64,000 nt of DNA, taken from positions 62,001-126,000 of the forward strand of contig QQUA01000011.1 of the NCBI GenBank assembly GCA_008501825.1, in the 5' to 3' direction. The position numbers and the translations under genes were made by a program. Within the stretch, counting starts at the first letter, position 1, and every line of letters starts with the position of its first letter. This DNA comes from Planctomycetota bacterium (GTDB lineage: Bacteria > Planctomycetota > UBA1135). The notes below the pieces were generated by a model. That model had not been told where the DNA came from and did no database searches. It saw only the letters and a program-made list of their open reading frames with translations. Shown here piece by piece: positions 1 to 8,294 of the stretch.

Positions 1-851
1 AAAGCCGGGGCCAGGCGCAGTTCCACTCCTTCAATCCGCTCTTCGAAATCGATGATCCCGGTGAGCCGCCGGACGCTGGCGAAGCCGGAGGATTCCACGT
101 CCACCACGAACTGGCAGCGGGGAAAACCGGCCAAGTAGAACTCGCCCTTTTCGTTGCTTTTGCTGAAGACGTCCACTTCCAAGGGATCGGGACCTTCCAC
201 CGCCCAGCGCTCCTGGAACCAGGCTTTGACCGTAGCCCCGGCCACCGGTTGATCTTCATGATCCAAAACCCGGCCGAAGATCAGCCCGCAAGGTTTGACC
301 TTCAGATCCAAATCCACGTTTTCGCCGGCGGCGATTTCCCGGCGCAGCGGGTGCATGACCGGAGCCGTCCTCACCGTCGGTTTGACGAAGACGTGAAATA
401 CGAATGTTCCCGGGCGCAAATAAATCCGAGCCATGCCGGTTTCGTCGGTTTGGGCTTTGGTCCGGCCCATGTCGCGCTCGCCCCGGCGGCCGTAAACCTC
501 CAATTCCACTCCGCCGACGCCCAGGGCGTCCATCCCTTCCTGCTCCAAACTGACCTGGACGTTCAACCAGGCCCAAGCTTCCGGCTTCTCGAAAGGATCG
601 GGCAGCTCGGGCGGTTCCGGAATTTGCCGGTCCTTCGCCGCAGGAGGCGAACCGCCGTCGAAAGGATCTTGCGCCTCGGGAGGAGTCAGAAATTCCCCTT
701 GCCCCTCCTCTTGGGAGAGCGAATTTTCCCCTGCCTCAGGATTCGAGGCCGAGGTTTCCGCCTCGCCGCCGCCGCAACCGGGGAAGCCCAGCGCGGTTAG
801 CAGCAGCAGAACGGCTAAACAAAGGCGTAGAGAGGGGATCCGGGAAACCAT
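1..851 (-). CDS. Lipoprotein with carboxypeptidase-regulatory-like domains, C-terminus outside the window
   Basis: The frame is open from the ATG at 851 to the left edge, about 283 codons, so the gene is truncated by the window and not broken. The N-terminus has basic residues, a leucine-rich core and the lipobox GFPGC followed by GGG, so it should be a lipid-anchored exported protein. A Glu/Pro-rich linker follows, and then two beta-sandwich-like segments. The second contains GRVLDHEDQPVAGATVKAW, a typical carboxypeptidase-regulatory-like/peptidase-associated start, and ends in a GEFYLAGFP strand. The same pattern occurs in the sigma-factor partner at 10277-12523 (GRVVDQNGDPLAGAYVQAF), so the two share a domain family. 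Function is unknown; such folds usually serve as extracellular spacer or adhesion modules. Confidence 0.75.
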   Translation of the reverse strand, partial: MVSRIPSLRLCLAVLLLLTALGFPGCGGGEAETSASNPEAGENSLSQEEGQGEFLTPPEAQDPFDGGSPPAAKDRQIPEPPELPDPFEKPEAWAWLNVQVSLEQEGMDALGVGGVELEVYGRRGERDMGRTKAQTDETGMARIYLRPGTFVFHVFVKPTVRTAPVMHPLRREIAAGENVDLDLKVKPCGLIFGRVLDHEDQPVAGATVKAWFQERWAVEGPDPLEVDVFSKSNEKGEFYLAGFPRCQFVVDVESSGFASVRRLTGIIDFEERIEGVELRLAPA

Positions 852-1008
852 GGCCTAAAGATTACGATTGCCGGTGGCGGAAGTTAGCTCCCGCTGGGGA
901 GAACCGGGAAAGGCGCCTCCCTTCGGCGGTGCCATGAGGTAGGATTTATGCGCCGGAGGCTAGGCTTCCGGTGATGCTTCCCCAACATTTAAGCGTCTAA
1001 GCGCAGCC

Positions 1009-2985
1009 ATGCGGAAACCTCTTTCCCTCGGGGCGTGTCTCGCCCTACTCATCGCCACGCCCGCCACAGCCCAGGAATGGACGGAGTGGGCGATTCACAC
1101 CGGGACCACCTCCCGAGACTACTTCGGCTACGCCGTCGGCTTTGCCGAAGATCTCGATGGAGATTTCCTATCTGACTTTCTCATAGGAGGTTTCGGCATT
1201 AACGTCGGCGGCCACAACCGCGGCGTTTTGTACGGAGTCCAAGGCGATCAAGCCGGCACCCAGTTGTTCAGCTTCGAGGGCCAGACCGACGGCGAACAAC
1301 TCGGCATGTCGGCCACCGACCTCGGCGATCTCAACGTGAATTTGAACGTGAATTTCGCCGTCGGTGCCCCTTATTACAGTGAAGGCGTCGGGGGCTTTTG
1401 GGCCGGCAAGGTCTACATCCTCGAATATGACAAATCCAGCGGCAGCATCGGCATCTTGGATGAAATCGAGGGTCCGCAGTTCGCCGGCTTGTTCGGCCTG
1501 TCGATGACCTCCGCCGACCTCGACGGCGACGGCCAGCGCTCCCTGCTGATCGGAGCTCCCGGAGCCGACGGCACCCGCGGGGTGGTCTACCAATATGACT
1601 GGAGCGGCAGTGCCATGGACCTGACCGCCTCCTTCAGCGGCGCCACTCTCGGCGAGTTCTACGGCCTTTCCATGGCCAACGGCGGCCTGCTGGACGCCTT
1701 CCCTGGAGAGGAAGCCATCATCGGCGCTCCCTATGCTTCCGACGGCGCCGCCGGTTCCGGCGCGATCCACGTGCTCTCCACCGGAGGCCCCGGCTTCAGC
1801 GTCACCGTCACCGACACCGACGCCATGCTCGGGTGGTCGGTCGGAGGCCGCCGGGACGCCAACGTCGACGGCGTGGCCGACTTTGCCGCCGGTGCTCCGG
1901 AAGCCAATGCCGGCACCGGCGCCGCCCTGGTCTTCGATGGCGCTTCCGGCACCGAGTTGTTGCGTTTGGACGGTTCCGCCGCCGGCGACCGCTTCGGTTA
2001 CAGCGTCGCTTTGATCAACGACACCAACTTCGACGCTCGGGCCGATTTGGCCGTGGGTGCTCCTTATGCCAGCCCGGGAGGCATCGCCAACGTCTATGAC
2101 ATCGAAGCCGGCGGCAATGCCTTGCTGCTGGCCCAGGGTGCCGCCCCCGGCGCTCGCTTCGGTTGGCAGGTGCAAGCGGTCGGCGACGCCACCGGCAACC
2201 TGCGGGAAGATCTGGTCATCGGATCGCCCTACACCGATTTGAGCGGCACCAAGAAGCGGGTCGGCACCGTCCACTTGTGGGCGCCGCCGGACGAGCAGGT
2301 CGATCCCTTGGACCTGAGTTTGCTCGGGCCGTTCTACGCCGGCGAAGACGTGGACGTCCAGGTGATCAATCTCAAGTCCAACGTCGACGTTCGTTTCTAC
2401 GTCGGCACCGACTTATCCGGCTCCACCCAAAACGGAGTGCAAATCGATTTGGGCGGCACCGTCACCGAGTTTGATCTGCAAACCGGAGTCACCGGTTCGA
2501 CCACCGCCACCTTGAGCATTGACGCCGGAACTTCGATCGGATCGGTGCTCTACGTGCAAGTGGTGGAAACCACCCAGGCCGGTCTCAGCCGCCTTTCCGA
2601 CGTCGAGTCCGACACGGTGGAGTTGAAGCCCTTCATCCTGATCATGGAAGGCGATTGGTCCGTCGGCCAGCAAGTCTTCTTGCACACCATCGGCGGCAAC
2701 ACCGGCACCACCACGTACATGTACTACTCGATCCAGGGTCTGGGCAACGACATCGTCCCGGATGGTTTCTGGGTCTCCGGCTTGCGCAGTCCCACGGTTT
2801 GGCCCGGCAGCCCCTTCAATGCCGATGGCGGCGGCGGATTGGAACCGGGTGAAGCGGTGTCCTCCACCCAAACCATCCCCGGAGCGGCGGCCGGTTTGAC
2901 CATCTGGACCCAAGCTTTCACCTTCGACAGCAACGTCAGCCTGCAACGCTGGACCGACGTCGAGAATAAGGTGGTTCAACCCTAG
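1009..2985 (+). CDS. Exported FG-GAP repeat (integrin alpha N-terminal-like) protein
   Basis: The 658-residue protein begins with a signal peptide (MRKPLSLGACLALLIATPATA, cleavage probably before QEW). Residues 30-420 carry about seven FG-GAP blades. Each combines a FGxSV-type strand, a calcium-loop-like DxxxDxxxD segment (for example DLDGDFLSD, DLDGDGQRS) and a hydrophobic strand ending in GAP. This predicts a seven-bladed beta-propeller. The C-terminal 230 residues are a beta-rich tail without a recognised motif, ending in the kind of short domain also seen in the tandem pair at 62131-64000. The ATG at 1009 directly precedes the signal peptide. The gene stands alone with a strong terminator at 3011-3049. 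It probably acts in surface binding; the ligand is unknown. Confidence 0.85.
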   Translation: MRKPLSLGACLALLIATPATAQEWTEWAIHTGTTSRDYFGYAVGFAEDLDGDFLSDFLIGGFGINVGGHNRGVLYGVQGDQAGTQLFSFEGQTDGEQLGMSATDLGDLNVNLNVNFAVGAPYYSEGVGGFWAGKVYILEYDKSSGSIGILDEIEGPQFAGLFGLSMTSADLDGDGQRSLLIGAPGADGTRGVVYQYDWSGSAMDLTASFSGATLGEFYGLSMANGGLLDAFPGEEAIIGAPYASDGAAGSGAIHVLSTGGPGFSVTVTDTDAMLGWSVGGRRDANVDGVADFAAGAPEANAGTGAALVFDGASGTELLRLDGSAAGDRFGYSVALINDTNFDARADLAVGAPYASPGGIANVYDIEAGGNALLLAQGAAPGARFGWQVQAVGDATGNLREDLVIGSPYTDLSGTKKRVGTVHLWAPPDEQVDPLDLSLLGPFYAGEDVDVQVINLKSNVDVRFYVGTDLSGSTQNGVQIDLGGTVTEFDLQTGVTGSTTATLSIDAGTSIGSVLYVQVVETTQAGLSRLSDVESDTVELKPFILIMEGDWSVGQQVFLHTIGGNTGTTTYMYYSIQGLGNDIVPDGFWVSGLRSPTVWPGSPFNADGGGGLEPGEAVSSTQTIPGAAAGLTIWTQAFTFDSNVSLQRWTDVENKVVQP

Positions 2986-3010
2986 AGCGAATCCTTCCGC
3001 TCATCGCTTC

Positions 3011-3049
3011 AGCGGGCGTTCCCCTACGGGAGCGCCCGCTCCTTTTTTG
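3011..3049 (+). terminator. Rho-independent terminator after the FG-GAP gene
   Basis: AGCGGGCG pairs with CGCCCGCT, extended inward by a wobble and TCCC/GGGA around a four-base loop, and is followed directly by a T-run at 3043-3048. It lies 25 bases past the stop at 2985. Confidence 0.85.
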
Positions 3050-3083
3050 CAAGGAAGACTTTTATGGAAAGAAGAAGTTGGAT

Positions 3084-3611
3084 TTAAACCGAGCTGGATT
3101 CCGGCGGTTCCAAATCCTGGCGCCGGGCATGGGGCGGCTCGGCGCCGTGGCCAAGAGCCTGGACCACGGAAGCCTTGCGGCCGTATTGATGCACGTCGGC
3201 CACTTCCAACTGAAAGGGTTGCCATAATCCGGGGCCGTTGAAGCGGTGATGAATGGCGCCACATCGATAGCAATGCAAGCGCTTGGGTATGACCACCACC
3301 AGCAAAGCATCGAGCAAAGCCCCGACCAATAAGCTGAGGTAATAGGTAAAGGGGGCCAAGACCGCCGCCACTACGACCACGGCGATGCCTAGTTTCTTCG
3401 GAAAATCACGAGCCCAGTACAACTGATCGTGACCGCAAGGCACGCATCCTTGGAGGGTGCCCTTGGCTTCCAATTTCGAAGGATGAAAAGCCGCACCCTC
3501 TTTCCCGCACTTGGGACAATCGGGTGCCTTTCTTTCGGAAGCGGAAGCTCGCCAAAGTCGCTGGCACTCAGGGCAGGGAGCTTCGATCCAGGCTTTGGCC
3601 AGGGGAGACAT
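3084..3611 (-). CDS. Zinc-ribbon membrane protein of unknown function
   Basis: The 175-residue protein has CxxC pairs near the N-terminus (CPEC, CPKC), a third CVPCGH, then one or two hydrophobic segments (about residues 75-115), then another CYRCG pair near residue 115. This arrangement suggests zinc ribbons on either side of a membrane hairpin. Its start overlaps the stop of the upstream membrane protein gene (TGATG, one shared base), so the two are translationally coupled and probably work together. No family is recognised. Confidence 0.65.
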   Translation of the reverse strand: MSPLAKAWIEAPCPECQRLWRASASERKAPDCPKCGKEGAAFHPSKLEAKGTLQGCVPCGHDQLYWARDFPKKLGIAVVVVAAVLAPFTYYLSLLVGALLDALLVVVIPKRLHCYRCGAIHHRFNGPGLWQPFQLEVADVHQYGRKASVVQALGHGAEPPHARRQDLEPPESSSV

Positions 3612-4384
3612 CAGAGAGCCACCTCCCAGCGGCCGCCCAAGTGCAGGGCCACGGCTTCACCAATCCATACCAGGACCGTACTGGCATACAGGATTCCGGT
3701 GGCGGATTGATTGTTCCGATAACGAAGGGAGGAGTGGACCATCCAGGCGAACAGCAACGGCAGGAACAAGCCCACGCCGAAGCGAACCATCAAGTCCAAC
3801 CAATCGAAGGTGGTCAATTCCGGTCGATAGCCCCCGGTCAAGCGCGACCAAGCCAGGGCCAAGGCCGTTGCCGATAAGAGCAGCCGCAATGCCAACACGA
3901 CTGCGGTGAAGGTATTGATGCGCACCAGGTGAGAAAAAGGAAGGTTCGGTACGGTGAGATAGCCGTGTCCGAAAACCATGGCGAAGCAGACTCCGCCGGC
4001 CACCGCCGAGCCGGCCAAGTCCCCGGCCAACTGCAGGCTGCCGAGCCCATGGGGGCCGAAGGCTTGGGCCGCCAGGGCTCCGATACCGGACAAACAAGCC
4101 ACGATTAAAGCCCGCCGCCGCACTTTCGGTTTGTTGGAGATGTACCAATAAGCCGGAACCACAGTGCCCAAGGTCGCGGCCACTCGCCATTGCTCCATAG
4201 TCTGCTCAGGCCAACCCTGGCTCAAAGCCAGCAACCCGGCGAGGCCGGCGGCGATCGCTGCGGTCCAGCCGGTCATTTGATAAAAAAACTTGCCCACCGG
4301 CGCCGGCCCGAGAAACAACAAGCTAAGCAAATAGCCTAGTGCAATGTGAAGGCCGAGACGGGTAGCAAGGGGGATCCAATCCAT
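3611..4384 (-). CDS. Multi-pass membrane protein of unknown function
   Basis: About 257 residues with seven or eight hydrophobic stretches and short polar loops, so an integral inner-membrane protein. I chose the ATG at 4384 (MDWIPLATR) because GAGG lies six bases upstream. An in-frame ATG at 4396 would add four residues but has no such site. It is the first gene of a two-gene minus-strand unit with the zinc-ribbon protein at 3084-3611, sharing one base at the junction. No known transporter or enzyme signature was recognised. Confidence 0.65.
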   Translation of the reverse strand: MDWIPLATRLGLHIALGYLLSLLFLGPAPVGKFFYQMTGWTAAIAAGLAGLLALSQGWPEQTMEQWRVAATLGTVVPAYWYISNKPKVRRRALIVACLSGIGALAAQAFGPHGLGSLQLAGDLAGSAVAGGVCFAMVFGHGYLTVPNLPFSHLVRINTFTAVVLALRLLLSATALALAWSRLTGGYRPELTTFDWLDLMVRFGVGLFLPLLFAWMVHSSLRYRNNQSATGILYASTVLVWIGEAVALHLGGRWEVAL

Positions 4385-4490
4385 TGCAGGCCTCATACTT
4401 TAGTGGCCCCCCGCCTTCCCGGCCTAGAACTGGTGGGAAAAGATCTCTCCTCAAAACCGAATCGACGTCGTTGGTCCAAGGAACCCGGAC

Positions 4491-4952
4491 ATGAAAACCT
4501 TCCTCCCTCTCGTTCTGATTCCCCTGGGAATCCTGGCTTGCAATGCTCCTTCAGCGCAAACCGGATCCGATTCCAATTCTCAAGCGGCGCCGGTCGGCAG
4601 TCTGGACCAGGATGATTTGGTGGCCATCACGGAAATCGTGATCGAGGAAGTATGGCCGCCCTACTATTGGCAAAGAATTTCCCAATTGGCTTTGGACTGG
4701 GTGTCGACCTCCTCTCCTCTTCCCGATCAGGTGCTGGGAAAAAAGGTCGTGCCGTACAAATCTCAGGATCGTTGGTCCGGGCCCGGTCAGGCCCTGCAAC
4801 TTCGTTTCGGCTCACCCCAGGGTTCGGTGGTGGAAGTCGAAGCCCGCACCATCCACCCCATCGGGTGGCCCGGGGTCACTCGATTCGAAGTGGAATGGCG
4901 GCAACGGCAATGGCACTTGAAGACCATCCTTTCTCAAGAAGAGTACTTATAA
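4491..4952 (+). CDS. Small lipoprotein of unknown function
   Basis: 153 residues. The N-terminus is a lipoprotein signal (MKTFLPLVLIPLGILAC, lipobox GILAC), followed by a Ser/Gln-rich linker. The remaining 110 residues are a mixed globular domain with many aromatic residues (EEVWPPYYW, FEVEWRQRQWHLK) and no known motif. It is a single gene facing boxB, and the hairpin at 5010-5052 closes both. Confidence 0.65.
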   Translation: MKTFLPLVLIPLGILACNAPSAQTGSDSNSQAAPVGSLDQDDLVAITEIVIEEVWPPYYWQRISQLALDWVSTSSPLPDQVLGKKVVPYKSQDRWSGPGQALQLRFGSPQGSVVEVEARTIHPIGWPGVTRFEVEWRQRQWHLKTILSQEEYL

Positions 4953-5009
4953 AGCGAAGGCAGGTCCGGTCCAGGAATCCGGCCGAACCTTAGCTTGTCT
5001 CCGGTTTCA

Positions 5010-5052
5010 AAAAAAGACCGCCCGCCGATGTTCACCGGCGGGCGGTTTCTTT
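5010..5052. terminator. Bidirectional terminator between the lipoprotein gene and boxB
   Basis: A perfect 11-bp stem (5017-5027 with 5036-5046) encloses an eight-base loop. An A-run lies to the left and TTTCTTTT to the right, so it can terminate transcripts from both convergent genes. Confidence 0.9.
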
Positions 5053-5062
5053 TGCGCAGGGA

Positions 5063-6472
5063 TCAGAGCCTTACGTACTCGAAATCCAGCCCTTGGTTGT
5101 TGATGCCCTTGGCCGGAGGTGCGATCCAGGCAGCGAACTTGCCCGGCTCCAAAGAAGGCACCATCAAGCTTTGGACGAAGTCCTGGTCGGCATCGCTGGG
5201 CAACCACTGGTTGACCCCGGCGTTCCAAGCCGCTTCGTCCAGCGGGTTTCCTGAAGGATCGAAGCGCTGGCCGGCGTAGATGCCGATCTTGCGATTGAAG
5301 CGCTCGTTCGGCAACCGCAGTTCAAAGTCCAGGCCGTGGCGCTTGATGATCTTGTTCCAGTAATCGATACCCTTTTGGTTATCGGCGTTGTACTCGGAAC
5401 GAAGCACTTCGTTCATGGCGTTCCGAAGCGGTACCGCTTCCTTCACCATGCGGCCTTGGTCGAACTTCTCGACTTCAAATTCCTGCCCGAGGGCGACGTG
5501 GTCTTCGTACTTGTCTTCGAAGGCGCGCCCCTTCAAACCGGCAGCGAAGAAGTTAGCGGCGTTACTGGAAACTTCGGCTCCGTACAAATCGTTGCAGGAG
5601 GAAACCCAGAAGTTGATGAACCGCTGCAAGGTCGGCAAATCGATGGCGCCGTGTTCCCGCGGATCGTGGTCCGGGAACTCCTTCATCACCTCGCAGGTGC
5701 GTTGCACCACCCGGCCGACGCCGGTTTGGCCGACGAACATGTGGTGAGCTTCTTCGGTCAGCATGAAGCGACAGCTTCGGGCCAAAGGATCGAAACCGCT
5801 TTCCGCCAGAGCCAGCAACTGGAACTTGCCGTCCCGGTCGGTGAACATGGTGAACAGGAAGAAGTCCAGCCAGGTCTTAATCGGCTCGTTGAACGTGGTC
5901 AGGATCCGGGGACGGTCCGGATTGCCGCTTCGCCTTTCCAATAACTCATCGGCTTCGTCGCGGCCGGCTTTGCCGAAATAGCGCTGCAGCAAGTAGACCA
6001 TGGCCCACAAGTGACGCCCCTCTTCCACGTTGACTTGGAACAGATTGCGCATGTCGTAAAGAGAGGGCGCGGTATGGCCCAGCAATCTTTGCTGCTCCAC
6101 CGAAGCCGGTTCGGTGTCGGCTTGGGTCACGATCAGGCGCTGCAAATCGTTGCGCATTTCGCCGGGAACTTCTTGCCAGGCGGGGCTGCCGTAGTTGTCG
6201 CCGAAACCGACGATGCGGTCCTTTTCCGCGGGCTCCAAGAAGATGCCCCAACGATAATCCATCATCTTGACGTAATCGAAATGAGCCCAACCATCCCGCT
6301 CTACGCTGACGGCGGTGCGCAGGTAGATGTCGTTGGGTTCAAAGTCGGTCGGCCCCATTTCGTGCCACCATTCGAGATAGCGGGGCTGCCAAGCTTCCAG
6401 CGCTCGCTGCAAGCGCTTGTCGGAAGCAAGGTCGACGTTGTTGGGGATTTTTTCCGTGTAGTCGATGGTCAT
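5063..6472 (-). CDS. boxB: Benzoyl-CoA 2,3-epoxidase, oxygenase subunit BoxB
   Basis: The 469-residue protein matches the BoxB family in length and throughout its sequence. BoxB is the diiron oxygenase that converts benzoyl-CoA to 2,3-epoxybenzoyl-CoA with O2 and electrons from the reductase BoxA. The expected diiron ligands are visible: Glu121, Glu151 and His154 in EEGRH, Asp212, and Glu241 and His244 in TEEAHH. The spacing equals the ligand set described for the Azoarcus enzyme, shifted by one. The gene follows boxC with three bases between them, so they form one operon ending at the terminator at 5010-5052. The reductase gene boxA is not in this window. Confidence 0.95.
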   Translation of the reverse strand: MTIDYTEKIPNNVDLASDKRLQRALEAWQPRYLEWWHEMGPTDFEPNDIYLRTAVSVERDGWAHFDYVKMMDYRWGIFLEPAEKDRIVGFGDNYGSPAWQEVPGEMRNDLQRLIVTQADTEPASVEQQRLLGHTAPSLYDMRNLFQVNVEEGRHLWAMVYLLQRYFGKAGRDEADELLERRSGNPDRPRILTTFNEPIKTWLDFFLFTMFTDRDGKFQLLALAESGFDPLARSCRFMLTEEAHHMFVGQTGVGRVVQRTCEVMKEFPDHDPREHGAIDLPTLQRFINFWVSSCNDLYGAEVSSNAANFFAAGLKGRAFEDKYEDHVALGQEFEVEKFDQGRMVKEAVPLRNAMNEVLRSEYNADNQKGIDYWNKIIKRHGLDFELRLPNERFNRKIGIYAGQRFDPSGNPLDEAAWNAGVNQWLPSDADQDFVQSLMVPSLEPGKFAAWIAPPAKGINNQGLDFEYVRL

Positions 6473-6475
6473 GGC

Positions 6476-8140
6476 TCAGGTACGGTGGTAGTCCAACTGG
6501 GGGCGGTTCGGGGTTCCATAACACTGCAGGGCGCCGGTGGGCCCAACCGCATTCGGCCGCTGGAAAATCCAGTTCTGCCAGGCGCTCAAACGCCCGAAAA
6601 TCTTGGTTTCCAGGGTTTCGGGACCGGCGAAACGAAGATTCGCTTCCATGCCGGTCAAGGCATCGGGACTGAAGGACGCCCGCTCTTCCAAAATGACGCG
6701 GATTTCGTCCTCCCAATCGATTTCGTCCATGGCGACGGTGGCCAATCCAAGAGCTTCGGTTTCGGAAGCTGGCAGTAATCCTGCCTTTGCCAACACCTGA
6801 TCTGTTTGTTCCGGTTCACCCAAAAAGCGGGATTGCAACCGGCTCAGGCCGTTGGCCATCGGATAGGCGCCGCCGTTCATGCTGCTGACGCCCAATTGCA
6901 CTTCCTTGTCCGGATCGTCGAGAACGTAAAAACGGTCGGCCGCCAGGGCGAACTCCAAAAACGTTCCGCTGAAAGCGGTGCCTTCATCGGCAAGGGCAAA
7001 CAAGCTCTTGGCGGTGTTGTCCAAACGCTTCAACACCCGGCGAAGAAAATGCCGTACTTCGCCGACGAACCAATGATCTTGTTGGCGGTCGAGGATTTCA
7101 TCCACCGCCAGGGCCACTTGCGGATCGCCCAAAACGCGCAAGGTCACCAAGCTGACGTCCGGCTGGTTGATGCGCAACTCCAACAGGGCGTTGTCCAGTT
7201 CCCGGAATAATTGAAACAGCCACCAATCGCTAGCCTCGGCATAAATCGCTTCGGCTTGGTCGGGACCGGGCTGATCCGCTAATTGAATTTTCAAATCGGC
7301 GGTGTGGCCTTCGCCGTCCCAGCGCAGTTGAACGAAACGGTAATCGATTCCGTTTGCCTGGCGGGACTTCGCCAGCGGTTTCAATTCAATGCCTTGGCGG
7401 TCGCTCTTATCGGCTTGCCCATCGGCCAATTCCCGAGCCATTTGGCTGCGTTTTTCGCCGAACTTACTCAACGGGGCAATGGCATCCACCAAGTTCCACT
7501 TCAAAGCGGTTCGCCCTTTGACCCCTTCGGCGATCGAACAAAAAACATCGGCCAAATCGCGGCGGACTTTGCGCTTGTCCACCACACGGGTCAAGCCGCC
7601 GGTTCCAGGCAACACCGCCAAAAGGGAAACTTCCGGCAGGGAAACGGCGGAAGCCCGGTCATCGACCAGCAAAATCTGATCACAAGCCAAAGCCAATTCA
7701 TAGCCGCCGCCGGCGGTGGTGCCGTTGCAAGCCGCCAGGGTGGCGACTCCGGAATGTTCGGCCAGGTCTTCCAGATACAAACGGGTTTCGTTGGTGAACT
7801 TACAGAAATTCACCTTCCAGCCGTGGGAGCTGGAACGCAGCATCATGATGTTGGCGCCGGCGCAAAACACCTTGTCCAACTCCCCGGTAAGGACCAGGGC
7901 CCGCACCTGCGGGTGTTCAAAGCGGAGCCGTTGAATGGCGTCCGCCAATTCGATGTCGACGCCGAGGTCATAAGAATTCAGCTTGAGCTCATAACCCTGA
8001 CGAAGGCCGCCGTCAGGATCCACTTCCATGGTGAGAAAGGCTATGTCCCCGTCGACTCGGAATTTCCAGTGCCGGTATTGATCCGGATGGGTTTGGAAGT
8101 CGACGGGCGGAATCTCGGTCAGGGTGTCCGTGGCAGTCAT
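6476..8140 (-). CDS. boxC: 2,3-epoxybenzoyl-CoA dihydrolase BoxC
   Basis: 554 residues, the usual length for BoxC, a double crotonase-fold enzyme. BoxC opens the epoxidised ring to 3,4-dehydroadipyl-CoA semialdehyde and formate. The N-terminal half carries an enoyl-CoA-hydratase-like oxyanion region (EVSLLAVLPGTGGLTR) and an upstream CAGANI turn; the C-terminal half repeats the fold in a degenerate form. The N-terminus (YRHWKFRVDGDIAFLTMEVD) is characteristic of the family. It is the first gene of the boxCB unit, divergent from boxR with 154 bases between starts, and probably under BoxR control. Confidence 0.93.
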   Translation of the reverse strand: MTATDTLTEIPPVDFQTHPDQYRHWKFRVDGDIAFLTMEVDPDGGLRQGYELKLNSYDLGVDIELADAIQRLRFEHPQVRALVLTGELDKVFCAGANIMMLRSSSHGWKVNFCKFTNETRLYLEDLAEHSGVATLAACNGTTAGGGYELALACDQILLVDDRASAVSLPEVSLLAVLPGTGGLTRVVDKRKVRRDLADVFCSIAEGVKGRTALKWNLVDAIAPLSKFGEKRSQMARELADGQADKSDRQGIELKPLAKSRQANGIDYRFVQLRWDGEGHTADLKIQLADQPGPDQAEAIYAEASDWWLFQLFRELDNALLELRINQPDVSLVTLRVLGDPQVALAVDEILDRQQDHWFVGEVRHFLRRVLKRLDNTAKSLFALADEGTAFSGTFLEFALAADRFYVLDDPDKEVQLGVSSMNGGAYPMANGLSRLQSRFLGEPEQTDQVLAKAGLLPASETEALGLATVAMDEIDWEDEIRVILEERASFSPDALTGMEANLRFAGPETLETKIFGRLSAWQNWIFQRPNAVGPTGALQCYGTPNRPQLDYHRT

Positions 8141-8217
8141 GGGTCAGGCGAAGGGCTAGCGCCCCTAAGTTTCGGCCATTCGGGGGGAAATTGGAACACA
8201 AAATCCCTCCACAAGCA

Positions 8218-8243
8218 AGGGATGGAAGTATAATGCCATCCCT
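8218..8243. promoter_or_regulatory. Inverted-repeat operator candidate over overlapping boxR/boxCB promoters
   Basis: AGGGATGG (8218-8225) and CCATCCCT (8236-8243) form a perfect 8-bp inverted repeat around a 10-base centre. The centre contains TATAAT (8229-8234) for boxR; on the other strand TATACT can serve boxC. Further ATCCC units occur at 8203, 8249 and about 8270. A regulator bound here would control both genes. BoxR binding is inferred from position only. I found no TGCA motif of the kind reported for BzdR. Confidence 0.5.
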
Positions 8244-8294
8244 CAGGACATCCCCCTTCCCAATTTCTTCCCATCCCCCCCATTCTCTGGACCC

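Noticed and set aside
1168..2274. A 368-codon open frame antisense to the FG-GAP gene
   Set aside because: Low-complexity Gly/Ala/Val composition, no domain, and the plus strand has a signal peptide and clear FG-GAP repeats.
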